This document shows, piece after piece, positions 1 through 7,826 of a DNA stretch of 64,000 bases. How positions within the stretch are numbered: position 1 is the first letter of the stretch; every line of letters begins with the position of its first letter. The notes under the pieces are model-generated. The model saw only the letters and a list, made by a program, of their open reading frames with translations, had not been told where the DNA came from and ran no database searches. The DNA lies in contig NZ_JAKMCS010000003.1 of the NCBI RefSeq assembly GCF_022662195.1, positions 310,001-374,000 on the forward strand, read 5' to 3'. Source of the stretch: Aestuariivivens insulae. GTDB lineage: Bacteria > Bacteroidota > Bacteroidia > Flavobacteriales > Flavobacteriaceae. Both the position numbers and the translations under genes were made by a program.

Positions 1-555
1 TTTTAACATAAACCTGTCTACCTGTGCTTCTGGTAACGGATAGGTTCCTTCTTGCTCAACAGGGTTTTGCGTTGCCATAACCAAAAATGGTTTGTCCAAT
101 ACAAAAGTATCGTCACCTATAGTCACCTGCTTTTCCTGCATGGCTTCCAATAATGCCGATTGCACTTTGGCCGGAGCCCTGTTAATCTCGTCTGCCAACA
201 CAAAGTTGGCAAAAATAGGTCCTTTTTTTATGGAAAAATCGTTGGCCTTTATATTATAAATTAAAGTTCCGGTAACATCGGCAGGTAATAAATCTGGCGT
301 AAACTGTATTCGGCTAAAACTACCATCTACCGCTTGCGCCAAGGTATTGATGGCTAAGGTCTTTGCCAAACCCGGCACGCCTTCCAATAAGATATGCCCT
401 TGCCCCAAGAGACCAATAAGTAGGCGCTCTACCATGTGTTTTTGGCCTACTATAACCTTATTCATCTCCAGCGTAAGTAAATCAACAAAAGCACTTTCCT
501 TTTCAATTTTCTCGTTAATTGTCTTAATATCAATTGTACCTGTATCTTCCATCAT
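1..555 (-). CDS. MoxR-family AAA+ ATPase, 5' part (cut by left edge)
   Basis: The reading frame runs leftwards from an ATG at 555 and is open to base 1, giving about 185 N-terminal residues. It shows the P-loop [11 protein letters not shown], the Walker B segment with [21 protein letters not shown], and the sensor-1 region [18 protein letters not shown] followed by DRF, all typical of MoxR ATPases (AAA_3). These are chaperone-like ATPases, usually encoded beside DUF58 and von Willebrand factor A proteins; such partners would lie beyond the left edge and cannot be seen. A second in-frame ATG lies one codon downstream. A Bacteroidota promoter lies just upstream. The family call is firm; the specific role is unknown. 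Confidence 0.93.
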   Translation of the reverse strand, partial: MMEDTGTIDIKTINEKIEKESAFVDLLTLEMNKVIVGQKHMVERLLIGLLGQGHILLEGVPGLAKTLAINTLAQAVDGSFSRIQFTPDLLPADVTGTLIYNIKANDFSIKKGPIFANFVLADEINRAPAKVQSALLEAMQEKQVTIGDDTFVLDKPFLVMATQNPVEQEGTYPLPEAQVDRFMLK

Positions 556-574
556 GTTTTAATTTTTAAAAGCC

Positions 575-606
575 CGAATATAGCATGCTTATTTGAGCAT
601 TGCAAA
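575..606 (-). promoter_or_regulatory. Putative promoter of the MoxR gene
   Basis: On the minus strand, TTTG (606-603) is followed after 20 nt by TATATTCG (582-575). This fits the Bacteroidota pattern TTG-N17-23-TAnnTTTG with one mismatch in the -7 box. It ends 19 nt before the start codon at 555. Confidence 0.55.
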
Positions 607-706
607 TTGTTAAAATAATTTCGCACATGATGTTAATGGTTGGTTAAAATAGTTGTTAATGATAGGTTAAATAATTTAAGGGTCTTTAACCCATTTTATT
701 TCATAA

Positions 707-740
707 AAAAAGAGCAATACTTTTAAGCATTGCTCTTTTT
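707..740 (-). terminator. Intrinsic terminator after the DUF4382 gene
   Basis: A 12-bp perfect inverted repeat, AAAAAGAGCAAT (707-718) and ATTGCTCTTTTT (729-740), with a 10-nt loop. It lies 23 bp beyond the stop of the minus-strand gene ending at 764 and has U-tracts on both strands. Confidence 0.85.
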
Positions 741-763
741 AATCTATTTTGTAATATGATGTA

Positions 764-1855
764 CTACGATACTGCTGCTAAAGTAGCATCTACTACTTCA
801 TCTTCATCTGGATCTATGGTTACATCAAACTCTTGAGTCACATAACCTTCTGCCGAAATAGTTACTTTATAATCTCCTGGAGCAACATTTTCAATAAGGT
901 ATTTTCCTTCTGCATCTGCTTCAACTGTAGTAGTGTCTGCATCATCTATAGCTATAGATATGGTAACACCTTCTGCAACTCCTGATACGGTACCACTAAT
1001 AGTTCCCGGTTTCAACATTAAAACAATAGGCTCGGGAATGGTAGTAATTTCACCATTCACGACTACAACATCCATGGCACTACCTACTGCATAATCAGAA
1101 TTTGTTGATTCTGCCATCACTTCGTAAGTACCTGCTGGCACTCCCCACAGTGCAAAAGCACCGGTTTCATCGGTGTTAGCAGAAACTATAAAATCATCGT
1201 TTGGGTCTTCATTACCCATATCATCAACTAATACTGAAACCATTGCCGGCAATGCCTCTGAAGGCTCAACAGTTCCTTCAATAATTCCAGAAGAAACCTC
1301 GGCACTGGCGTAAAGTACAGGTTTCAATATAATATTACTTGAGTTTCCAGCATGCACAATAGACTTTTCAACATCAAAATCCAATACATAATCGTAGGTA
1401 AAACCTTCTTCAATAAGCACATCTATTTTAACTTTTAAACCAGATTGCTGTGCGCTGGGTGTTTTTAAATCGAAGGTTTCATCCTCGTCATTTTCGTCTT
1501 TAATAACAATGGTATTACCATCACCCAATACTAAACGCATTTGGCTTAATGTTCCAGCTGGAATAGGAAAACGGTCTACAAGCACTTTACTAATGCCTCC
1601 GGTAAAATCTAAAAGGTTAACCGTTTCGTTATTGGCTTCAAGGGAGATCCACCCTTCGTCACTATCGCTATCGTCATCCATTTTAATCATGACATCAACA
1701 ACTTCTACATTAACGGCTTCATAATCGCCAGGATTATCAACCAATCTTACAGAAATTGTAGGTGCACTCTTTGCTGCTCCATCGGAGTTGGAATCATTAC
1801 AAGAAACGAAAAGGGATAAAATAAATAATGGAATGATTAATTTTAAATTTTTCAT
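764..1855 (-). CDS. DUF4382 lipoprotein with carboxypeptidase-regulatory-like repeats
   Basis: A 363-residue exported protein. The N-terminus MKNLKLIIPLFILSLFVSC is a lipoprotein signal with Cys19, and the following residues NDSNSDG are acidic, resembling the Bacteroidota surface-export signal. Residues about 33-185 match DUF4382 (start TISVRLVDNPGDYEAVNVEV). Two beta-sandwich repeats of the carboxypeptidase regulatory type follow, at about 190-280 and 283-360; each has the ITISAEGY or YEVMAES type edge strands and G-x-Y/F signatures. The function of DUF4382 proteins is not established. The gene stands alone, with its own terminator and a 391-bp divergent intergenic region upstream. Confidence 0.88.
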   Translation of the reverse strand: MKNLKLIIPLFILSLFVSCNDSNSDGAAKSAPTISVRLVDNPGDYEAVNVEVVDVMIKMDDDSDSDEGWISLEANNETVNLLDFTGGISKVLVDRFPIPAGTLSQMRLVLGDGNTIVIKDENDEDETFDLKTPSAQQSGLKVKIDVLIEEGFTYDYVLDFDVEKSIVHAGNSSNIILKPVLYASAEVSSGIIEGTVEPSEALPAMVSVLVDDMGNEDPNDDFIVSANTDETGAFALWGVPAGTYEVMAESTNSDYAVGSAMDVVVVNGEITTIPEPIVLMLKPGTISGTVSGVAEGVTISIAIDDADTTTVEADAEGKYLIENVAPGDYKVTISAEGYVTQEFDVTIDPDEDEVVDATLAAVS

Positions 1856-2246
1856 AGTATGAATATCATTTTTTAGTTTACAAGTATATTTACGAATAAA
1901 AATACATCTTGGACTATAAGTTCAATTTTTAATAACAATATTACGATATTAACAGCCCTTTTTACAGTTTATTACATGAACTGTAAAAAAAATATACGAA
2001 GTGTTGCCTATCTCGATAAATGACATAGTTTTTTCGTTGAAAAGCTATTATGCTAATAACTTAAAAGTTATGTTCATTGGCAAAAAACTATCTGGTTTTA
2101 AGCACGGTGCTAATTGAGACCATTCCCAAAATGCAAAAAACAATATTACTATATTAATGTTGTTTTAAGTATTTTTATACATGAATTTCAAAGGTCAAAT
2201 AAACATGATACCTAGAAATTAACAAACAAAAAGTATTGCCATAAAA
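1856..2246. other. Divergent intergenic region with an 11-bp inverted repeat
   Basis: This 391-bp, very AT-rich region separates two divergent genes. I see no convincing coding frame. It contains an inverted repeat at 1959-1989 (TTTTTACAGTT and AACTGTAAAAA, 9-nt spacer). The repeat has A rather than U after the stem on both strands, so it does not look like a terminator and could be an operator. A clear -7 box for either gene was not identified. Confidence 0.5.
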
Positions 2247-2999
2247 ATGACAAAAACTGCATTAATTACCGGAGCTACAAGTGGGATTGGGAAAGCAACT
2301 GCTTATGAATTTGCTAAACACGGCCTTCAATTAATACTATGCGGAAGACGACAAGAGCGTCTTCAATCCATTAAAAAAGAGTTGGAACCACTAACCAAAG
2401 TCCATACTTTACATTTTGATGTTAGAAATAAAACCGATGTTGAAAACGCCATCAATTCGCTTCCCAACAACTTTAATACCATCGATATTCTAATTAATAA
2501 TGCAGGTAACGCACACGGACTAGACCCTATTCAATCTGGAAGTATTGAGGATTGGGATGCCATGATGGACATTAATGTTAAAGGATTATTGTATGTAAGT
2601 AAAGCTATTATTCCTCAAATGACCGAACGGCAATCGGGCCATATTATAAATATTGGTTCGTCGGCAGGGAAGGAAGTATATCCAAAAGGTAATGTTTACT
2701 GCGGAAGTAAGCATGCCGTACTGGCCATCACCGAAGGGATGCGCATTGATTTAAATCCGTTTGGGATAAAAGTAGGCGCTATAAACCCTGGTTTGGTAGA
2801 AACCGAATTTTCTAAAGTACGATTTAAAGGCGACATCATTTCAGACACGGTTTACAACGGGTTTGAAGCCTTGCAGGCAGAGGATATTGCAGAGATTATT
2901 TATTTTGTTATCTCGCGTCCTAAACATGTAAACATTGCCGATTTATTAGTATTTCCAACAGCACAAGCTAACAGTACAACCGTAAAAAAAGAGTTATAA
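2247..2999 (+). CDS. Short-chain dehydrogenase/reductase (YdfG-like)
   Basis: A 250-residue classical SDR. It has the nucleotide-binding motif TGATSGIGKATA near the N-terminus, the structural NNAG motif at about residue 86, the catalytic Ser in NIGSSAG and the catalytic Tyr/Lys in VYCGSK, then the NPGLVETEF segment. Overall layout and the GSSAGKEVYPKGNVYCGSK stretch resemble the NADP-dependent 3-hydroxy acid/serine dehydrogenases such as YdfG, so a hydroxy-acid substrate is likely but not proven. Arg in CGRRQERL after the second strand favours NADP. It is followed after 39 bp by an AlbA_2-domain gene on the same strand, probably co-transcribed. Confidence 0.93.
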   Translation: MTKTALITGATSGIGKATAYEFAKHGLQLILCGRRQERLQSIKKELEPLTKVHTLHFDVRNKTDVENAINSLPNNFNTIDILINNAGNAHGLDPIQSGSIEDWDAMMDINVKGLLYVSKAIIPQMTERQSGHIINIGSSAGKEVYPKGNVYCGSKHAVLAITEGMRIDLNPFGIKVGAINPGLVETEFSKVRFKGDIISDTVYNGFEALQAEDIAEIIYFVISRPKHVNIADLLVFPTAQANSTTVKKEL

Positions 3000-3038
3000 A
3001 CAACAAATCGAATTCTTAATTTTTAAAGGCCTATAGCC

Positions 3039-4172
3039 ATGATTAACAAGCGCCTTCTTATAAAACACCTTTTAGCGCATAACGACGAAAATAGCTTTTA
3101 CGATAAAAAGCGAAAAATCGATATAAGCCACAAAGAGGGCAAAGCTAAATTTCTAAAACATATTTGTGCGCTCTCCAACAGCAACCCTAAAAACAATTCG
3201 TATATTGTTATTGGTGTTGAAGATGAAGACAATCGCATTTTAGGTGTTGACTTTTTTGATGATAGCAAAATCCAAAACCTCATTAATGCCTATTTGAGTA
3301 ACCCCCCTATAGTGCAATACGAAAATATTCCTTTCCCTCATTTATCTGGAAATAAAGTGGTTGGTTTAGTTACCATTAGGCCAAACAATAGTATTACATC
3401 ACTAAGAAAAAACATTTGGAAGTATTATGGCGGAGCAGTGTTTTTTCGAGAAGGCAGTATGAGTATGCCCAAAGTATTTGATATTGAAGTAAAAGATATT
3501 AACTCTAAAATTGTTGCTGCCATAGAAAATAATGCGCAAAATAATATTGAACATACTTTAGATGGCGTGATTGATTTTATGAACAAACGTGTTGATTACA
3601 ATCCGAGATATAAGGTGTTTAAAGAATACTTTGTGGTATGCTGGGCGGGGCAAAAAAAAGTAGTCAAGGATGAAACATTTTACTCTAGGGTAGATATAGA
3701 ATTGATAAATGAACAGGTAAAGCTTTTCTTTTCTGCCTTGGATGAAGTTTCTATTGAAATAAGCAACGATAGTTTTAAAATTATTGAATACGTAAATCTT
3801 GGGCTTCAGAATACAAACAAATATTATAAACTTGAAGAAACCCTTATTTACTTCTCAGACAACGCCAATTATAATATTGAAACCAAGTTATTATTTGAGC
3901 CTCCCCAGTTTGATAAAAAAATGCTCTTTCATATTTACAATACCAATAATGCCATTTTGGAAAAATTAAAAAAAGGACTTACACTAACAAAGCATGAGGA
4001 AATGGATTTAAAAAGCTTACCATTAACTTATTTAATCTGTCATTTTAATACTTTTCCTGAAGCTATTATTAAGCTTAACGAAGCCAAACCTTACCTAAAA
4101 TCTTATAATAACGACCTTTACACCCTATACAAAGAATCGCTACGCGTGCTACGAAAAGTTCAATATAACTAA
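3039..4172 (+). CDS. AlbA_2 (Schlafen-type) DNA-binding-domain protein
   Basis: A 377-residue cytoplasmic protein. Residues about 14-140 have the AlbA_2/Schlafen-like fold seen in many bacterial proteins annotated as ATP-binding: the FLKHICALSNSNPKNNSYIVIGVEDEDNRILGV region followed by the Lys/Arg-rich KNIWKYYGGAVFFREGS strand. The remaining 235 residues show no recognisable domain. AlbA_2 proteins occur as stand-alone regulators and in some defence systems. Here the neighbour is a metabolic SDR gene 39 bp upstream, which gives no support for a defence role. An intrinsic terminator follows. Confidence 0.75.
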   Translation: MINKRLLIKHLLAHNDENSFYDKKRKIDISHKEGKAKFLKHICALSNSNPKNNSYIVIGVEDEDNRILGVDFFDDSKIQNLINAYLSNPPIVQYENIPFPHLSGNKVVGLVTIRPNNSITSLRKNIWKYYGGAVFFREGSMSMPKVFDIEVKDINSKIVAAIENNAQNNIEHTLDGVIDFMNKRVDYNPRYKVFKEYFVVCWAGQKKVVKDETFYSRVDIELINEQVKLFFSALDEVSIEISNDSFKIIEYVNLGLQNTNKYYKLEETLIYFSDNANYNIETKLLFEPPQFDKKMLFHIYNTNNAILEKLKKGLTLTKHEEMDLKSLPLTYLICHFNTFPEAIIKLNEAKPYLKSYNNDLYTLYKESLRVLRKVQYN

Positions 4173-4189
4173 ATTGTAAAAACTTTACA

Positions 4190-4227
4190 TTTAATTAACA
4201 TATGTTAATTAAAATTTCTTACATTTG
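4190..4227 (+). promoter_or_regulatory. 24-bp perfect palindrome next to a TAnnTTTG box
   Basis: Bases 4190-4213 form a perfect 24-bp palindrome centred on CATATG. Seven bases further on is TACATTTG (4220-4227), a full match to the Bacteroidota -7 consensus. No protein gene follows on this strand before the terminator at 4254-4299, so the box would drive only a short RNA of about 65 nt, or it is fortuitous. Confidence 0.4.
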
Positions 4228-4253
4228 TACCGCTATTAATCTTTTATGATACA

Positions 4254-4299
4254 AACCTTGTTTCTACCGATAACCTCGGATTTGGAACAAGGTTTTTTT
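4254..4299 (+). terminator. Intrinsic terminator, two-part stem
   Basis: AACCTTGTT (4254-4262) pairs with AACAAGGTT (4286-4294). An inner stem CCGA/TCGG lies between them, and a run of seven T follows on the plus strand. It would end transcription of the AlbA_2 gene, or of a short RNA started at the box near 4220. Confidence 0.8.
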
Positions 4300-4305
4300 G
4301 TAGTA

Positions 4306-5496
4306 TTAAATAAAATCTAAAGACGTAAAGGATCTCTTAAGCACGCTTTCATCATCGACATCTAACCATTTATTCAAAACCGTAGCGTATATGGTTCTAA
4401 AATCGATTTCGAATTTTAGGTCACCAATGTCGTCTAAATCACTTAAACTGGCCATACCATTATAAATACCTTGTTTCTTCAACTGGTCGCCTACTACAAA
4501 AACAGCATTTGCAGTACCATGGTCTGTACCAACATTGGCATTTTGCTCTACCCGTCGACCAAATTCAGAAAAGGTTAATATTAAAGTGTCTTTAAAGGTA
4601 TTGTTCAATTTTAAATCGTTAACAAAGGTTTCGATTCCTTCAGCATACATTTTTAATAGCCTACCTTGTGTATTTAACTGGTTCACATGGGTATCGAAGC
4701 CACCTAGTGACGTATAAAACACTTTGGTCTCTAACCCAGAATTAATGAGTTGTGCCGTCGTTTTTAATTGATTGCCAAATTTATTATTCGGATATTCCAT
4801 TTTATTTGTACCAGTTTTACTGGTTTCAAAAATGTATTGCGCCGAAGATTGCGCCTCAATCATGGTTTTGTATAAATATCCTAAATTATGTTCACTTAAA
4901 TGGGCATCGTTATAATGTGTCCCTATGTTCTTGAAATAAGGGTCTTTGGAAAGGTTATACAGCACTTTAGGATTTTGCGTCGCTATACCGTTTAGATGTT
5001 CTCCTTTTAGGGCGAGCGATAAGCTATCGTCTATTTCAATTGCAGAATAAGGATGTTTTCCATATCGATCTAAATAACGGCCCAACCATCCTGTTTGGGA
5101 AAACGTATTGGCATCGCTTGCCGTTTGCCAAACATCCATCGATCTGAAATGGGAACGAACCGGATTGGGATAGCCTACATTATTAATAATGGACAGACAA
5201 CCATTATCGTAAAGCCTTTTTAATGGTGTTAAACTGGGGTGTAATCCTAATTCATCATTTAGGTTTATAATCTTGTTTTGGGGAATTGCTAACTTGGGAC
5301 GCGCTTTATAATACAGATCGTTTCTATAAGGCACAACCGTATTCAACCCATCATTACCTCCAGACAACTGAATAATCACCAAACGCTTATACCCCAAACG
5401 ATTGCTGGCAACCTGTTCGAACCCTTTTACAAAACTTGGCACGAAAAACAAACTGCTGGCCAAAGTTGAATGTTTTATAAATTTTCTTCTATCCAT
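4306..5496 (-). CDS. DUF1501 exported protein
   Basis: A 396-residue protein when started at the ATG at 5496. A longer frame upstream would overlap the preceding gene, whereas this start gives MDRRKFIKHSTLASSLFFVPSF, a twin-arginine-like signal (DRRKFIK), and lies 2 bp after that gene's stop. DUF1501 proteins belong to the alkaline phosphatase/sulfatase-like superfamily. Visible motifs are IQLSGGNDGLNTVVP near the mature N-terminus, the PVRSHFRSMDVWQTA segment, and FSEFGRRVEQNANVGTDHGTA towards the C-terminus. The substrate is unknown. It is translationally linked to the DUF1800 gene; these two families are commonly encoded together. Confidence 0.9.
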   Translation of the reverse strand: MDRRKFIKHSTLASSLFFVPSFVKGFEQVASNRLGYKRLVIIQLSGGNDGLNTVVPYRNDLYYKARPKLAIPQNKIINLNDELGLHPSLTPLKRLYDNGCLSIINNVGYPNPVRSHFRSMDVWQTASDANTFSQTGWLGRYLDRYGKHPYSAIEIDDSLSLALKGEHLNGIATQNPKVLYNLSKDPYFKNIGTHYNDAHLSEHNLGYLYKTMIEAQSSAQYIFETSKTGTNKMEYPNNKFGNQLKTTAQLINSGLETKVFYTSLGGFDTHVNQLNTQGRLLKMYAEGIETFVNDLKLNNTFKDTLILTFSEFGRRVEQNANVGTDHGTANAVFVVGDQLKKQGIYNGMASLSDLDDIGDLKFEIDFRTIYATVLNKWLDVDDESVLKRSFTSLDFI

Positions 5497-5498
5497 AA

Positions 5499-6887
5499 TT
5501 AACACATTTGATATTCTGGCAAGGACATGAGTTGTATACAATATTCCTGCTTAGAACCTTTATCTAAGGTATTCAAATATACGCGCGCTTCTTTTTGAAT
5601 ATCACAATTTAAAATATATTCGTCCATCGCTTCCATGGTGACCTCATCAAAATTTGTATTGAACACCTCCCAATTTGCAACCGTTTTTATAAATCTTCCA
5701 TACTGCTTTTTAAACGCTGCTTTCTTTGTTTCCTTAAAATCTGAGGCGTTGTTTTTTGCTTTAGAGATATAAGCATTGTTCAATATTAGTGAAGGTAATT
5801 TTAAACGAAGCACAACAGTATTGCTATCAATCCAGCTTTTGCCTCCTTTCCATCCAGCAACATTTGGCGGGTGTAAAAGCATTTGCCCCAACTGCTTTTG
5901 TAAGTATAACAATTGCTTTTTGTTTTGAAATGTGAAAGGCACTATGGTATTCATGCCTACCAAAAACTCAATGGGCGACTTAATTTTCGATCCCATATTT
6001 TCCTCATCATAAAACCAATCGGACAGCAATACAAAACGCATTAACTTTTCAATATCATAATCCCCATAAAAAACAGCTACCATCTCGTTTACATGGTTTT
6101 CATTAATGGTGTCATTAACAAAATAGCGGTATACCTTTTCACAGATATACTTTGCACACTGCTTTTCTTCTAAAATAATGTCTATGATATCATCCCCTGT
6201 AAAGTTCCCTGTTTTCCCAAAAAACGTTTTATTTCCTATATCATGCGTCCTATTCCTAAATACAAATTCACCTTTTAGGTTATGGCTATAACCTGTAAAG
6301 GCCCTGGCGCTTTCTTTTATGTCTTCTTCGGTATAATGGCCTTCTCCCAAAGTAAACAATTCCATAAGTTCTCTGGCGAAATTTTCATTGGGACTTTGTT
6401 TGCGGTTTTGTTTGGTATTCAGGTATTTGGTCATCGCCGCCTCTTTGGAAATCGCTTTAACAAAATCTCCAAAATGACCAAGAGCATGTTGTCGTAATGT
6501 ATTATTGAACTGCTGAATGTAAACCACGTTATTATCTTCGCAAACAAAAACATTAGCCCAGAACAGGGTCATTTTCTCCCGAAGTATTGCTTCGGAATGC
6601 TTTAACCTATTTATCCACGACACATTCAAATCAATGGTTTTCTCCCTACTTAGCTTTTGAAGTTTTTTACGGTTTTCAGCAACCATGACTTGATCGCTAT
6701 TTAAAAACTTATCAATTTCTGAAGTATCAATTTTTAAAGGGATAACGTATTGAGAATCTTTAAATATTTGATTGACTATCGCCTTTTTGCTTTTTTTAGA
6801 TAAGGTATCATTGGCCTCTGGTAAAATACCAAAACCAACGCGCCAAAATAAATGCTGAATGTGTTTACGTTTCATAAGCCTAATCAT
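5499..6887 (-). CDS. DUF1800 family protein
   Basis: A 462-residue protein of the DUF1800 family, recognised from MKRKHIQHLFWRVGFG at the start, the RELMELFTLGEGHYTEEDIKE segment, ARAFTGYS, and the HPPNVAGWKGGKSWIDS motif. The third and fourth of these are hallmarks of the family. The ATG encoding MIRLMKR is used here, but the Met at residue 5 fits the family start equally well. No signal peptide is evident. The biochemical role is unknown; the constant pairing with DUF1501, only 2 bp downstream here, suggests one complex or pathway. Confidence 0.9.
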   Translation of the reverse strand: MIRLMKRKHIQHLFWRVGFGILPEANDTLSKKSKKAIVNQIFKDSQYVIPLKIDTSEIDKFLNSDQVMVAENRKKLQKLSREKTIDLNVSWINRLKHSEAILREKMTLFWANVFVCEDNNVVYIQQFNNTLRQHALGHFGDFVKAISKEAAMTKYLNTKQNRKQSPNENFARELMELFTLGEGHYTEEDIKESARAFTGYSHNLKGEFVFRNRTHDIGNKTFFGKTGNFTGDDIIDIILEEKQCAKYICEKVYRYFVNDTINENHVNEMVAVFYGDYDIEKLMRFVLLSDWFYDEENMGSKIKSPIEFLVGMNTIVPFTFQNKKQLLYLQKQLGQMLLHPPNVAGWKGGKSWIDSNTVVLRLKLPSLILNNAYISKAKNNASDFKETKKAAFKKQYGRFIKTVANWEVFNTNFDEVTMEAMDEYILNCDIQKEARVYLNTLDKGSKQEYCIQLMSLPEYQMC

Positions 6888-6956
6888 AGCAAGTGATGTG
6901 TTAATCCATTAGACTGAAATATGTTATAATGGTTTAACAACATGTCTATAAACAAA

Positions 6957-6988
6957 AAAAACCGTTTCAGTATATTGAAACGGTTTTT
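6957..6988 (-). terminator. Intrinsic terminator after the small ORF
   Basis: A 13-bp perfect stem, AAAAACCGTTTCA (6957-6969) and TGAAACGGTTTTT (6976-6988), with a 6-nt loop. It lies 57 bp past the stop of the minus-strand gene at 7045 and upstream of the DUF1800 gene, so it separates the two units. Confidence 0.85.
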
Positions 6989-7044
6989 CTGGTAAATCAT
7001 TTAAAACTTTGCCTATACTATTATGTTTTGCATAGTGCAATTTT

Positions 7045-7197
7045 TTATTCGGGCTTGATTTTTACGATTTTCCCATCCTTCATAATCACAAGCTCACTAT
7101 TTTTCTCTTTCTTAAACTCAATAAGTCTTTCGTATACTTTTTCAAGTCCTTTTACGATTTTCTCTTTTAACTCTATTTGTTCATCTTTCTTTGTCAT
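7045..7197 (-). CDS. Small 50-residue protein paired with the zeta-like toxin gene
   Basis: A 50-residue frame starting MTKKDEQIELKEKIVKGLEK and ending MKDGKIVKIKPE. It is charged, with a heptad-like N-terminal helix (about residues 5-35) and a short C-terminal strand pair. The ATG at 7197 overlaps the stop codon of the reconstructed toxin frame in an ATGA arrangement, so the two are translationally coupled. Its position immediately beside a zeta-toxin-like kinase suggests a cognate antitoxin or accessory protein. That is inference from context; I do not recognise the family with certainty. A terminator follows. Confidence 0.65.
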   Translation of the reverse strand: MTKKDEQIELKEKIVKGLEKVYERLIEFKKEKNSELVIMKDGKIVKIKPE

Positions 7198-7768
7198 AAC
7201 ATTTTTTTTAATTGATTGAATTTATCAGCATCAAAAACCATCACTTCTTCATTTTCAATTTTTTGAGCTATTAGCTCGTGTTTTCCATAAGAATTATCAA
7301 AAATTAAGGTTCCGTCCACAATTTCAATATAAATCTCGAATAAATTTTTAATCCCTTTCAAATATCTTCTTTCGATTACGTCTGACGGAATGTTACGCCC
7401 TCCTTCTTTTACTCTCGTTTTTACCCGCTCTTTTGCTAATTCTATATTATTTAACCAAAAGAAAAGTAATGTTACAGTATAATTTTTTCTTTGGCCTTTA
7501 TTATTTTCTTTTTATAGCTTCTGGTTGACAATGTCGTTTCAAATGCAAAATTTTCATTTCCTCCTAACAATTCGTTAATTCGATTTAGCATTATTCGTCC
7601 TGCTTCAAACGATACTTTTTCGGGCTGAAAAGGAGAAAGTCCTTTAGCAATTTCGTCAGCATTTACAAACTCCTTACATTCAATAATCTCTGGCAAAATT
7701 GTATAAGAAGCCGTTGTCTTTCCAGCTCCATTACATCCAGCAATTATGTAAAGGTTTTTACCTTTCAT
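7194..7768 (-). pseudogene. Zeta-toxin-like P-loop kinase, frameshifted
   Basis: The first 98 residues read MKGKNLYIIAGCNGAGKTTA with the P-loop AGCNGAGKTT, then FVNADEIAKGLSPFQPEKVSFEAGRIM and FAFETTLSTRSYKKKI, as in AAA_33/zeta-toxin family kinases. The frame then stops at 7472. One base more in the homopolymer at 7483-7488 (six A on the coding strand) would continue it as NYTVTLLFFWLNNIELAKER, then VIERRYLKGIKNLFEIY and ENEEVMVFDADKF, to a TGA at 7194. That makes 191 residues, the usual length for small zeta-like proteins. The downstream part shows no other stop or decay, so this is a recent mutation, a phase-variable tract or a sequencing error. Intact members phosphorylate small substrates such as UDP-sugars or nucleotides. 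Confidence 0.82.
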
Positions 7769-7826
7769 TCCTCTACAAATTTAATATTTTTTCAACAGCT
7801 ATAACTTATAGACCATTATGTTCTCA

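Noticed and set aside
5497-5541. A 15-codon N-terminal extension of the DUF1501 protein.
   Set aside because: It overlaps the DUF1800 gene end and would bury the twin-arginine-like signal peptide inside the protein.
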